The position numbers and the translations under genes are program-made. A model generated the notes under the pieces. The model did no database searches, was not told the origin of the DNA, and saw nothing but the letters and a program-made list of their open reading frames with translations. From CAZCCC01 sp964535715 (GTDB lineage Bacteria > Patescibacteriota > Patescibacteriia > Buchananbacterales > UBA6539), in contig CAZHUO010000013.1 in NCBI GenBank assembly GCA_964535715.1, forward strand, positions 1 through 40,687: 40,687 nucleotides of DNA. Reading direction: 5' to 3'. The stretch's first letter is position 1, and each line of letters starts with the position of its first letter. Positions 1 through 7,090 of this stretch are shown here, in pieces.

Positions 1-53
1 ATTAACGCCAAATGAGGCTTTAGTCAAAGTGCAAAATGTGTGTTCCTAAAACA
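1..53. repeat. Left copy of a 53-bp exact terminal inverted repeat
   Basis: Bases 1-53 are the exact reverse complement of 40635-40687, and identity stops at base 54. Read outward, both contig ends enter the same sequence, which begins TGTTTTAGGAACACAC. The repeat supplies the last residues and stop codon of the minus-strand gene at 20-700. A TGT start would suit an IS end, but equal copies placed exactly at both ends of the contig also fit a shared assembly-graph node. Confidence 0.9.
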
Positions 54-700
54 AAGATATTATCATTCAAACAATAATCAATAACAGAATAAATATTCTT
101 AGTTTGATAATACTGTTTAATTATCTTCCGCCTTAATGCTTGATGCTGTAAATACCCTTTGTCAACCGCACCCTTAAGCAAATCCTTAAACTCAATGTTT
201 AGTAAAACAGTCAGCGACTCTTTGATATCATTAAAAACCAATCGGCCGTATTTTTCTTTTATTTCCCGCCCGCCATTGTGCCAAAAATACCAATGCCATA
301 ATTCATGCATGATTGTTTTATTTGTTTGACTAATGTTTAGATGAACAAAGAAACAATTTTTATCAAAATTGTAACTGCAGCGATTATCAATAGTTAAATA
401 GGCTGTAATTTTTTGAATCGGAAGTGATTTTTTATAAATTTTGTCGGCCTTGACAAAAAATTCTTTTTCTACTTTTCGCCAATTAACCTCTATTTCATTT
501 TTTAATTTATCAATATTAAGCCGCTTTTCACTTAAATAATCTTTCACAAATAAAATTACTTTGTCTTTTTCCAACTTTTTGTATCTATTTTGGTATAACT
601 TGAAAACGGCTGAAGGTTCCGGATGATTAATGGAAGCTGAAGTATTCTTAAAATTATCAAATTCTTTAGAAATAATATATTTAAACTCAATTTTTGTCAT
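20..700 (-). CDS. HEXXH zinc-metallopeptidase-like protein, 3' end possibly replaced by a repeat
   Basis: A 226-residue protein with no signal peptide or membrane segment. Residues 132-136 read HELWH, the HEXXH zinc-binding/catalytic motif, within the hydrophobic-aromatic stretch IMHELWHWYFWH. E161, 25 residues later, could be the third metal ligand in gluzincin style. The N-terminal 90 residues are charged and helical-looking. It lies 36 nt downstream of a methyltransferase on the same strand, at the far end of the radical SAM/peptide locus, so leader-peptide removal is a possible role but only by position. The last ten residues (VLGTHILHFD) come from the 53-bp repeat at the window edge, so the natural C-terminus may be lost or the join may be an assembly product. 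Family not identified. Confidence 0.7.
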   Translation of the reverse strand: MTKIEFKYIISKEFDNFKNTSASINHPEPSAVFKLYQNRYKKLEKDKVILFVKDYLSEKRLNIDKLKNEIEVNWRKVEKEFFVKADKIYKKSLPIQKITAYLTIDNRCSYNFDKNCFFVHLNISQTNKTIMHELWHWYFWHNGGREIKEKYGRLVFNDIKESLTVLLNIEFKDLLKGAVDKGYLQHQALRRKIIKQYYQTKNIYSVIDYCLNDNIFVLGTHILHFD

Positions 701-736
701 ATAATTAGATATTAATAAATTGTAAAAATTAAAAAA

Positions 737-1201
737 CTATTTAGCTTGTTCCTTTTTAGCAGTAAGCTCTAGAACCTGATGGTAATGATCATGCCAATCA
801 TCATAAATTTCTTTAATATTAACCGACACTTCCTTAAAATCCTTAAACAAATCCTTAATCGACTCTTTGGTTAAATTTGAGGTGCTATATTTGTCACTTT
901 GATCAAGCGCTTGAATAAATACCCAGCCACTGGATTTCAAATTATTAAAAATAGTTTTTACAAATTGTTTTTTATTATTAATTTTCTGCAAAAGATAGTT
1001 AGAATATACCAAATCAAAAGGCGCCTTTGGCGATAAATATTGATTTTCCAAATCAATGCCGATTTTTTTGTCAACGCCAAATGCCTGCCAGCCCAGTTGA
1101 TTTAAACCATTAACATCACTAAAATCACCGGCTCCCAAATCCAAGGATTTGCCAGGCAATACGAACTTCTCTTTTATAAATTTTTCTAAATAAATATTCA
1201 T
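737..1201 (-). CDS. Small class I SAM-dependent methyltransferase
   Basis: A 154-residue protein. Residues 19-27 (SLDLGAGDF) are motif I of the Rossmann-type SAM-binding fold, and GVDKKIGIDLE holds the acidic residue expected at motif II. A later FDLVYSNYLLQKI matches the motif IV region. It is short for the family, with no extra substrate-binding domain, so the substrate cannot be told. It lies between the candidate RiPP precursor (85 nt upstream) and the HEXXH protein (36 nt downstream), all on the minus strand. A TATAAT box sits six bases before the ATG, so it may be expressed from its own leaderless transcript. Confidence 0.8.
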   Translation of the reverse strand: MNIYLEKFIKEKFVLPGKSLDLGAGDFSDVNGLNQLGWQAFGVDKKIGIDLENQYLSPKAPFDLVYSNYLLQKINNKKQFVKTIFNNLKSSGWVFIQALDQSDKYSTSNLTKESIKDLFKDFKEVSVNIKEIYDDWHDHYHQVLELTAKKEQAK

Positions 1202-1207
1202 ATATAA

Positions 1208-1216
1208 ATTATAACA
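1208..1216 (-). promoter_or_regulatory. Extended -10 promoter of the methyltransferase, possibly leaderless
   Basis: On the minus strand the sequence TGTTATAAT (TGn plus a perfect TATAAT) is followed by only six bases before the ATG at 1201. Transcription would begin at or next to the start codon. No clear -35 box is seen, which extended -10 promoters do not need. The same TTTGTTATAAT stretch precedes the unknown gene ending at 6017. Confidence 0.45.
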
Positions 1217-1238
1217 AATTTTTTATTAATATAAGAGA

Positions 1239-1273
1239 AGGGGAAGAAAGAATCATTTAAACTTTCCTCCCCT
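1239..1273 (-). terminator. Stem-loop after the Cys-rich peptide gene
   Basis: Arms AGGGGAGGAAAG and CTTTCTTCCCCT form a 12-bp stem (one G-U) around an 11-base loop, 13 bases past the peptide stop codon. The T-tract is weak (TCTCTTAT), so this may be a partial terminator or an mRNA-stabilising hairpin that separates peptide expression from the methyltransferase. Confidence 0.5.
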
Positions 1274-1286
1274 AATTAAAGGCTTT

Positions 1287-1400
1287 TTAATCGCTGTCAC
1301 CGCACAATGAACAATGTGAGCAGCCATCACTACTGAACCTCATTAGCACTTCGTACTCAGCAGCGGACATTTCAGAATTACTATTCTGATTCTGTTGCAT
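1287..1400 (-). CDS. 37-residue Cys-rich peptide, candidate RiPP precursor
   Basis: Begins MQQNQNSNSEMSAAEYEVLM and ends GCSHCSLCGDSD. The C-terminal third holds all three cysteines (C27, C30, C33) in a CxxCxxC pattern, and the N-terminal part is polar with no cysteine, like a leader plus core. Its start codon lies inside the end of the radical SAM gene in another frame, overlapping by 20 nt, and is preceded by a near-perfect Shine-Dalgarno (AAGGAGGTGAT) inside that gene, so the two are translationally coupled. Small Cys-rich peptides next to radical SAM/SPASM enzymes are the usual layout of sactipeptide and ranthipeptide loci. A longer reading of the same frame up to 1508 lies wholly inside the enzyme gene and is not credited. 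Family membership is not recognised. Confidence 0.65.
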   Translation of the reverse strand: MQQNQNSNSEMSAAEYEVLMRFSSDGCSHCSLCGDSD

Positions 1401-2423
1401 TAAAATCACCTCCTTCAAAAAAACTACAGGTTGGATCGGGATCAAAAATATTTCCCCGAACGGAATAGCCAACGGCACGGCATCCTCTACAATGATAAAG
1501 ATACGCACATTGATTGCACCGATTAATGTTTTTTATGTCTCTAAATTTTTTCATTATTGGTGATTCAAAAAAAAGCTTATGGATATCACCAGCGCTCTGC
1601 CATTTTCCCAAAATACTGCCGGCATGACGCCGACAGTTCATGATCGTGTTATCAGGCAAAATTGCCAATGAAGTAGTACCCAAGCCACAGCCGCCCAAAA
1701 TACAACCATCTGGGTTGTCGGCTAAACAAGGAGATTCGTTAGCAAACGGATACCATAATGGATCCTTATGCAACTTTTTCTTGCCACAATTACTTTCATA
1801 ATATTGATGTAGTTGATGAACCTTATTCATCATTGAACGATATTCCATCGGATCCGGCAAATCTTGAATTTGACCGACTGGCGGTATATATCGTGAAAAC
1901 TCCCAGTGCCTGGCACCGGCTTCATAAACGCTTTTCATAATTTCCGGCAATTGGCTGAGATTTCTTTTGGAAACCGTCGTCATGACGTGAATCCGCAACC
2001 CCATTTGACTAGCCTCTTTAATTTTTTTAATGGTTAAAAGATAATTGCCTGGATAGCGAAACCAATCATGTGTTTCTTCAATGCCATCAACTGAAAACTG
2101 AAATGAATGGCACTGTAGCAAAAGTCTTTCAATAACTGTTGGGGTTAAAGTTTCTGGATTACCTGCCAAACCAACTCGATCAACGCGTTCAGCCAACATC
2201 TGATAAAATCGCCAAAAAAAAGGATGAAATAACGGATCACCACCAATTAAAACAACGTGAAGCTGCTTATTCCATCTTTTAGCAGTACTAATAGCATCAT
2301 CAAGAATAGCAAAAAATCATCCTGTTTAGTATCATCTGTAATGCGATGACCTTTTGCATAGCAATGTCGACAATCATTTCCGCATCTCTCAGTGATATGC
2401 CACTGTAAATAAAGTCTACTCAT
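1381..2423 (-). pseudogene. Radical SAM/SPASM peptide-maturase-like enzyme with one frameshift
   Basis: Starts at the ATG at 2423 behind AGGAG. The first frame reads MSRLYLQWHITERCGNDC and on through RHCYAK, giving the radical SAM motif CX3CX2C (C14, C18, C21). This frame breaks at a run of six A's on the plus strand (2311-2316). One extra base there restores a continuous 347-residue protein, which continues through a GGDP motif (the usual GGE region) to a Cys-rich C-terminal domain with CLADNPDGCILGGC, MNC, CNQCAYLYHCRGC and a final PTC, as in SPASM domains that bind auxiliary Fe-S clusters. Such enzymes install thioether or other cross-links in peptides. The peptide gene overlaps its 3' end. 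The single homopolymer indel may be sequencing error, decay or a slip site. The downstream part alone is open from 2199. Confidence 0.8.
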
Positions 2424-2550
2424 GACTCATCTCCTTTTCTGACAAAATTTCAACAAATTACAACTGATTGATTTTAAAGAACCAAATTATTCGCCTTTAA
2501 GTGGATTTTGGATTTAACCCCTCACCGTCTTAATCTAAAAATAATTTGAG

Positions 2551-2711
2551 TTTAGGCTCAACATAGACCGCCTTCATAAAATTTATGATTTGATCTTTAG
2601 GCTCAACATAGCGCGAAAAGCTCTAATGATTAACAAAATTTTATTTCGGCGGTTCAACCCGTCTGCCGAATCTCGCCAAAGGCGAGCGTAGGCAGACGCG
2701 AAAAGCTCTAA
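2551..2711. repeat. Short direct repeats upstream of the radical SAM gene
   Basis: TTTAGGCTCAACATAG occurs at 2551-2566 and 2596-2611. CGCGAAAAGCTCTAA occurs at 2612-2626 and 2697-2711. The region 2431-2804 otherwise contains no credible gene. It looks like a patchwork of small intergenic repeats. Confidence 0.6.
2660..2698. repeat. Nested palindrome with CGCCAAAGGCG core
   Basis: The outer arms are CGTCTGCC (2660-2667) and GGCAGACG (2691-2698). The inner hairpin is CTCGCC-AAA-GGCGAG (2672-2686). The core palindrome CGCCAAAGGCG recurs at several other sites in this window, so this is probably one member of a dispersed REP-like family. Confidence 0.6.
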
Positions 2712-2804
2712 ACGAATAAATTACAGATAAGAGAATGAGGGGCTTTGCATGGTGCACAAATTCCAAAAGTCCACTTAGAGATTAATAAATTAAAAGGTAC
2801 AAGC

Positions 2805-3038
2805 TTAAAAAGTCGGCTGAAACGGGCGGCATTCAATAATCCGGCCATCAGGCAACTGCAAATTAATTTTTTCCAGGTAACCGCGGCCCAAAACATCTTG
2901 GATTGATAAAGCTAAAGCCATCTTGCCTTCAAGGTTCTTATCTGGTGGCAAAATATCTACTACTTCCATTTCCTTTGGTTCACCATTTAGGACAAACCTG
3001 GCACGGTCACCGATGTAGATTTTTAGTTTACTTTTCAT
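2805..3038 (-). CDS. Small GreA/GreB C-terminal-domain-like protein (diverged)
   Basis: 77 residues. The stretch from residue 24 (EMEVVDILPPDKNLEGKMAL) through SIQDVLGRGYLEKINLQLPDGRIIE lines up with the FKBP-like C-terminal domain of GreA/GreB, and with the clearer copy at 7915-8139: an IVG/VVD strand, a D-P/D-K turn, an S-x-x-x-x-x-L-G-x helix cap, then an LP-G-x-x-E strand. The coiled-coil that reaches into RNA polymerase is absent, as in Rnk-type regulators, so transcript cleavage is not expected. RNA polymerase binding is an inference. It stands alone among repeats. The N-terminal half is less Gre-like than in the paralogue, so the assignment is tentative. Confidence 0.6.
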   Translation of the reverse strand: MKSKLKIYIGDRARFVLNGEPKEMEVVDILPPDKNLEGKMALALSIQDVLGRGYLEKINLQLPDGRIIECRPFQPTF

Positions 3039-3071
3039 AGTTTTATTTAAATTCAGAATATTTATATACTA

Positions 3072-3180
3072 TTTGTCACTCTGAACTTGATTCAGAGTCT
3101 CAGGATCTGCCTGGATCCTGAAATTCCCGCCAGAGGGGATTCACGTATCAGTATATAGCTAAAAAATTCAGGATGACAAA
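3072..3180. repeat. 109-bp MITE-like palindromic element
   Basis: Terminal arms TTTGTCACTCTGAA and TTCAGGATGACAAA are inverted copies with two mismatches. Inside are the hairpins CTCTGAA-CTTGA-TTCAGAG and CAGGATC-TGCCT-GGATCCTG. There is no coding potential. The layout suggests a small non-autonomous element. It lies between the GreC-like gene and the repeat at 3439-3529. Confidence 0.6.
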
Positions 3181-3438
3181 ATAGAAACTTCTACTTTTCA
3201 AATTTTGAAATTTGCATTTTAACTAAGTTATGCACAGCTTACCGAGACGGCGCATAAGTGAGACGGCGCAACTTCATATTTTTAAAAAAAATTCCACCAT
3301 AGCCCTCCCCAGGTGAAAATTTTCAATGTTCCTATTCAATTTTTTATATTTGCGACGGCGCACATATATGCGACGGCTATATTTCTTTAATTATCTTATC
3401 ATATTTGCAGAAGCTGTCAAGAATATGCAGAATACAAA

Positions 3439-3529
3439 ACCCCTCACACAGTCGCCAAAGGCGACTGTCCTCCCCCCCCCTTTTTTTTTGGGGGAGAGGC
3501 AAATCATCAAAGATGATTTGGTGAGGGGT
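3439..3529. repeat. 91-bp cloverleaf-like REP element
   Basis: Outer arms ACCCCTCAC and GTGAGGGGT enclose three hairpins: ACAGTCGCC-AAA-GGCGACTGT, a CCTCCCCCC/GGGGGAGAGG pair around a run of nine T's, and CAAATCATC-AAA-GATGATTTG. It sits six bases beyond the stop codon of the 3535-4134 gene. A lone ACCCCTCACC is also present at 2517-2526. Similar CCCTCACC...GGTGAGGG REP palindromes are known in other bacteria. Confidence 0.75.
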
Positions 3530-3534
3530 ATAAA

Positions 3535-4134
3535 CTACTTTGTAAATTTTTTGTAGTCTTCATCTTTATCAATCAATTCTTCAATTAGATCACGCAAATA
3601 ATCGGCTTTGGTAATTTTGGTATTATGGGTTTTCCACTGTAAAAACCGTTCAATCCGCGGGGTAATCCGCAGAGTAAATTTAATTGTCGGAGCCTCTCTG
3701 CCTTCGCCATGTTCAACATTTTGCAGAAAATTTAAAATACTGTTCTCCAAAGTATTTTCGGTATAATATTGAAGAGATAGATACTTGGCCGTATTTTTAT
3801 CTTTCTGTAAATGGATTAAGTTTTTATTAATCAATTTGCCTTTTTCCGAAATATACAAAATCGGCTTTTGGTGCGTCAAAGCAATGGCGATTAAATAGGC
3901 GCTTTCCGGAACCGGACGGGTTCCTTCAATTATCAAAGCATCCATTTTCTCAATCATGATTTCGCCGGCTTGCTCAATTTTTTCCAAATCCTGACTGGAA
4001 AATCCGCTTAAATTTTTGTCGGCTAAATTGCTCATTACCAAAACTCCGGCATTGCTTAAAATGCTGATTATTTTTGAAAAACGCGTTTGCAGCTTTTCTT
4101 CAGCCTGGTTGTCTGCGGTAAAATATATACGCAT
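3535..4134 (-). CDS. Nucleoside deoxyribosyltransferase-like domain fused to a ribbon-helix-helix domain
   Basis: About 199 residues from the ATG at 4134. A TTG ten codons upstream is possible but lies inside the preceding gene. The N-terminus (MRIYFTADN) and the ESAYLIAIALTHQKPILYIS segment near residues 97-116 match the Rossmann-like nucleoside 2-deoxyribosyltransferase fold, whose catalytic residue is a glutamate before such a helix. The last 50 residues (KFTLRITPRIERFLQWK onward, ADYLRDLIEELID) resemble a ribbon-helix-helix DNA-binding domain. It starts 7 nt after the stop of an asparaginase-like gene, so the two are almost certainly co-expressed. The catalytic state is unclear. It could be a nucleotide-sensing regulator rather than an enzyme. 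Confidence 0.6.
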   Translation of the reverse strand: MRIYFTADNQAEEKLQTRFSKIISILSNAGVLVMSNLADKNLSGFSSQDLEKIEQAGEIMIEKMDALIIEGTRPVPESAYLIAIALTHQKPILYISEKGKLINKNLIHLQKDKNTAKYLSLQYYTENTLENSILNFLQNVEHGEGREAPTIKFTLRITPRIERFLQWKTHNTKITKADYLRDLIEELIDKDEDYKKFTK

Positions 4135-4141
4135 AGTAATA

Positions 4142-5065
4142 TTATTCAATGGTTTCTCCGGCAATGTCCTTATTCATTAATGCCTGTATTTGCTTATGAT
4201 TGTTAGTCTGACCCAAGACCCACATAAATTTTGTCGCTGTTGCTTCCCATGTCAGATTATTAATAAGCATTACATTGTTTGGCGCTAAAATTTGATTTTT
4301 TATCTGTCTTGACCAAACAATGACCGGAATATTGGGAATAATTTTTTCAAGAAAAAACAATAAATCCGAAGGCAGATCCTGAAATTTGCTGGCATCTATA
4401 ATGATTCCTTCTTTTCCAGAAACCCTTTCGGCTAAATTTTTCAAATTAATTATGGGCGTTGCTTCAATAATTTCCACTTTACTGCTTAACTTTTCAAAAA
4501 ATTTAACCTTGCCTTTGTTTTTAGTAATCGCTTTTTCAAATATCCTTACACTGAAATCAATTCGCCCCAAAATCGCATCAGCCGGCGTATTAAACATATT
4601 AACAACATCATCAATGGCGCGCACTGTCTGATTGGCCCGCAAAAGACGGCTGCCAACCATTAAAGCCACTTCATTTATTCCGCAAGTGGCAAATTGCGAG
4701 GCATTGATAAGATTTGCCCGAGCTTCCATTTTCCGGATATCCGGCAAGCCCTGGCTGCCGGTAAAAATAATCGGCTTAGTCAGATTCTGCAATAAAAAAG
4801 AAATTGCCGCGCTGGTATAAAGAAGGTTATCAAGCCCGTGTAAAACCACAAAACCGGCGGCTTTGTCAGAACGCTCATAAATTTCTTTTGCCAGACGAAT
4901 CCAGATTTCCGGGGTAATATCAACTGAAGATTTTCTAAAAACAAAAACCGGCTCAACATTTGCAATAATGCCGAGTTCCGGTATCGCGGAAAGCCAGTCT
5001 TTTTCTTTAATATTAGAAAGATGGTTTGCCACCAAGAGATAGATTTTTTTATTTGGGGAAAACAT
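4142..5065 (-). CDS. Asparaginase-family protein lacking the catalytic threonines
   Basis: 307 residues with the type I/II asparaginase fold: HGLDNLLYTSAAISFLL then KPIIFTGSQ (residues 76-105), followed by NAS/GI-EVALMVGSRLLRAN and the family's C-terminal domain. In active enzymes the first region reads HGTDT and an N-terminal TGGTI loop carries the other nucleophilic threonine. Here they read H76-G-L-D-N80, and the N-terminus (KKIYLLVANHLSN) has no TGGT motif. Both catalytic threonines are therefore missing, which argues against amide hydrolysis. It may bind a small ligand or act as a scaffold. It is co-transcribed with the deoxyribosyltransferase-like/RHH protein seven bases downstream. Cytosolic; no signal peptide. 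Confidence 0.75.
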   Translation of the reverse strand: MFSPNKKIYLLVANHLSNIKEKDWLSAIPELGIIANVEPVFVFRKSSVDITPEIWIRLAKEIYERSDKAAGFVVLHGLDNLLYTSAAISFLLQNLTKPIIFTGSQGLPDIRKMEARANLINASQFATCGINEVALMVGSRLLRANQTVRAIDDVVNMFNTPADAILGRIDFSVRIFEKAITKNKGKVKFFEKLSSKVEIIEATPIINLKNLAERVSGKEGIIIDASKFQDLPSDLLFFLEKIIPNIPVIVWSRQIKNQILAPNNVMLINNLTWEATATKFMWVLGQTNNHKQIQALMNKDIAGETIE

Positions 5066-5269
5066 GGCGGGTAATTTACGATAAGAAATTAATAAAATAA
5101 AAAATTAAAACCTTGGCATTACTTTAATTTCTTAATTTATTAATTTTTTAATTTCTTATACCAAGCCGTCCCCAGGCACTCCGCCGTCTCTATTTATTAT
5201 AATACTTTGTTTAAAAAAATACGAGAGACTTAAAAGCATACTCTATCGACTTTTAAAATACTACCAATA

Positions 5270-5298
5270 TTGACTTAACACAATAAATATGCTATCAT
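5270..5298 (+). promoter_or_regulatory. Sigma-70-type promoter
   Basis: TTGACT (5270-5275), a 17-base spacer and TATCAT (5293-5298). It points at the small basic gene starting at 5363, leaving a leader of about 55 bases. Confidence 0.75.
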
Positions 5299-5362
5299 AC
5301 AAAGTTAGATGAGACGATTTTTCAAAAAGACCTCAACGACAAACAAAAAGAAAGGAGGAATC

Positions 5363-5509
5363 ATGAGAATATCCCATCATTTTAAAAATCCGACCGGATC
5401 ATTAAGGCTTAGAATGCCTAATAAGCCCGGCCGGGCGCAATGCACCAAAAAAGGTGCGCGCGGCTATGACCGCAAAAAAGCCAAATCCGCCTGGAGACAA
5501 TATCAATAG
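5363..5509 (+). CDS. 48-residue basic protein of unknown function
   Basis: Start chosen at the ATG behind AAAGGAGGAATC. An in-frame upstream ATG at 5309 has no Shine-Dalgarno. The protein (MRISHHFKNPTGSLRLR..., ending SAWRQYQ) is rich in Lys and Arg (net charge about +13), with one Cys and no hydrophobic segment, so it is cytosolic and could bind nucleic acid or the ribosome. Promoter, strong Shine-Dalgarno and a terminator overlapping its last codons all support a real, independently transcribed gene. No family recognised. Confidence 0.7.
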   Translation: MRISHHFKNPTGSLRLRMPNKPGRAQCTKKGARGYDRKKAKSAWRQYQ

Positions 5510-5520
5510 GCGGTTTTTTT
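5487..5520 (+). terminator. Intrinsic terminator overlapping the small basic gene
   Basis: CCGCCT (5487-5492) pairs with AGGCGG (5508-5513) and is followed by seven T's. The 5' arm lies within the coding sequence. Confidence 0.8.
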
Positions 5521-5537
5521 ATAGAATAATTTGAATA

Positions 5538-5566
5538 TTGACATAATATTTAAAATTATATATAAT
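5538..5566 (+). promoter_or_regulatory. Perfect-consensus promoter TTGACA-17-TATAAT
   Basis: TTGACA (5538-5543), 17 bases and TATAAT (5561-5566), an exact match to the sigma-70 consensus at the best spacing. It drives the 5596-5982 gene and implies strong expression. Confidence 0.85.
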
Positions 5567-5595
5567 TTTAAATTGTCTGAAAGGAGGTGATTAAA

Positions 5596-5982
5596 TTGTT
5601 ATTTTCTGATTTAGTGGCGAAAAGCAATTGCGAAATCCTTGTGACAGAAACAAATTTCGATCTTAATCGCCACTTGCTAATGAATGAGGCGATAAAAAAA
5701 AGAATCCGCAAAAATATACAAAGGGCGAAAAGACAGAAAAAATTTGCGGAATCTTATGGCAAAAAGCTCATTTCACGAGCCATATACTACCAAGGGCGGG
5801 AAATTTCCGCTCAAATGGCAAAAGACGATCCTTATGATATTGAAATATTTTATTTTTTTCTTCTGTTTCACATAGCTTTTGTATCAAAAGAAAATGATAT
5901 CATAAAGCTTTATCAAGCAATAGAAATAACCGAGAAAGTTATAAAAAATACTTATAATTTTCGAAAAAGATTGGTTGATTAA
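5596..5982 (+). CDS. Highly charged unknown protein, about 128 residues
   Basis: The AAGGAGGTGA box lies eight bases before a TTG at 5596, which is preferred over the GTG at 5587 that overlaps the Shine-Dalgarno. The protein begins MLFSDLVAKSNCEIL and has a strongly basic centre (KKRIRKNIQRAKRQKK, residues about 34-49), then a hydrophobic-aromatic helix (DIEIFYFFLLFHIAF) and a basic end. A consensus promoter and a terminator flank it, so it is a complete monocistronic unit. There are no recognisable catalytic motifs. A role in binding RNA or DNA is only suggested by charge. Confidence 0.65.
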   Translation: MLFSDLVAKSNCEILVTETNFDLNRHLLMNEAIKKRIRKNIQRAKRQKKFAESYGKKLISRAIYYQGREISAQMAKDDPYDIEIFYFFLLFHIAFVSKENDIIKLYQAIEITEKVIKNTYNFRKRLVD

Positions 5983-5986
5983 ACTT

Positions 5987-6015
5987 AAAGGCCCCCAAAA
6001 GAAAGGCCTTTTTTT
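5987..6015 (+). terminator. Intrinsic terminator
   Basis: AAAGGCC (5987-5993) pairs with GGCCTTT (6005-6011) and continues into T's. It lies between converging genes and may also act on the minus strand. Confidence 0.75.
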
Positions 6016-6016
6016 A

Positions 6017-6967
6017 TTACATTGCTTTTTCAGCTTCTAAATCATTAATTGTTCCGTTCATTTTTGTCTGCCAATCACCAAACTTTTCTTCCCTTCGGTG
6101 ATAAATTCTTTTAAATTTATCAGGTTCTTGCTCGCATCTTTTCATTAATTGTTCCCGGCTTAAGCTAAGAACATCCGCCCAAGGCATGCCAATAATACCA
6201 TCTATGTCATCCTCACGGAAAAATTTATATTTTTTTTCATCTATTGCTGGCTCAATCGGCACGATGTATGTTGCATTGCCATATTGAGGATTTTCCAAAA
6301 CTGCAAAATTTCTAAAAACAATTCCGTGATAACCGGCAGATAAGCCTCGATCTTTTTCATAAAATCCAAACAGTCTATCCAGATGATCCTGAAAAAATTG
6401 CAATTTGCGGGCATCAACCGGCCGATCCTTGGATCCTTCTTTTTTATCTTCGATTCCATAACCAGATTTATGGTCTTTTCCTTCGCCCTTGGAAACAATA
6501 TGCTTGTCTATCGCATGCCAAAAAGGCATATTAACTCTTTCCAAATGGTCTAAAACCTCAGTAATAATTTGTTCCCTATTCATACCAATTTTTTTTTCTG
6601 CACGCGCTGAACCAATTACATCAATTTTTCCTTTTGAATCATTTATAATTGTCACCGTTTCGGTTCTTATTTTCTGCTCATCATTCCTATAAGTAAACAA
6701 GACATGAAGCTGATTTTCTTCATTAGGCACTGGCAACAAAGCAATACTTTCGATATTTTCTTTCTCTGATTCAAAGGCCAATTTATTTTTTCCCATTAAT
6801 TTTTCAACTTCACCGAATTTGCCTTTTAAAACTCTTCCGTATCTTTCTTGCAAATCTGCCTCGGCCTTTTCTTTTTCCTCATTATCCAAATCACTTTTTA
6901 GGCTGCCTAAAGATGAAAATGGGTTAAAATCCAAATTACCCTCCCACGGTTTTTTATTTGCAGGCAT
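6017..6967 (-). CDS. Unknown cytosolic protein, 316 residues
   Basis: There is no signal peptide or membrane segment. Residues 29-60 are acidic and helical (EEKEKAEADLQERYGRVLKG). The middle has a beta-rich stretch (IALLPVPNEENQLHVLFTYR, then TVTIIN). The C-terminal half has aromatic-rich helices (FWHAIDKHI, LDRLFGFYEKDRG) and a charged end. It is preceded by an extended -10 box (TTTGTTATAAT) about 40 bases before the ATG, so it is probably transcribed alone. It does not match a family I know and may be lineage-specific. Confidence 0.7.
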   Translation of the reverse strand: MPANKKPWEGNLDFNPFSSLGSLKSDLDNEEKEKAEADLQERYGRVLKGKFGEVEKLMGKNKLAFESEKENIESIALLPVPNEENQLHVLFTYRNDEQKIRTETVTIINDSKGKIDVIGSARAEKKIGMNREQIITEVLDHLERVNMPFWHAIDKHIVSKGEGKDHKSGYGIEDKKEGSKDRPVDARKLQFFQDHLDRLFGFYEKDRGLSAGYHGIVFRNFAVLENPQYGNATYIVPIEPAIDEKKYKFFREDDIDGIIGMPWADVLSLSREQLMKRCEQEPDKFKRIYHRREEKFGDWQTKMNGTINDLEAEKAM

Positions 6968-7090
6968 ATTTTTTCATTAATCTTAATATGTTTATATTAT
7001 AACAAATTAATCAAATTTTAAACAGATGAGGCCTCTGAAACTGTATATAAAAAAGCAGTCACAACTGCCTAAACAAAACAATTTACACCG

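Noticed and set aside
1401..1508. N-terminal extension of the Cys-rich peptide
   Set aside because: This part lies wholly inside the radical SAM gene in another frame, and the strong Shine-Dalgarno points to the start at 1400.
3326..3556. Plus-strand open frame of 76 codons
   Set aside because: It runs through the cloverleaf palindrome and into the antisense of the 3535-4134 gene. It has no ribosome site and low-complexity composition.
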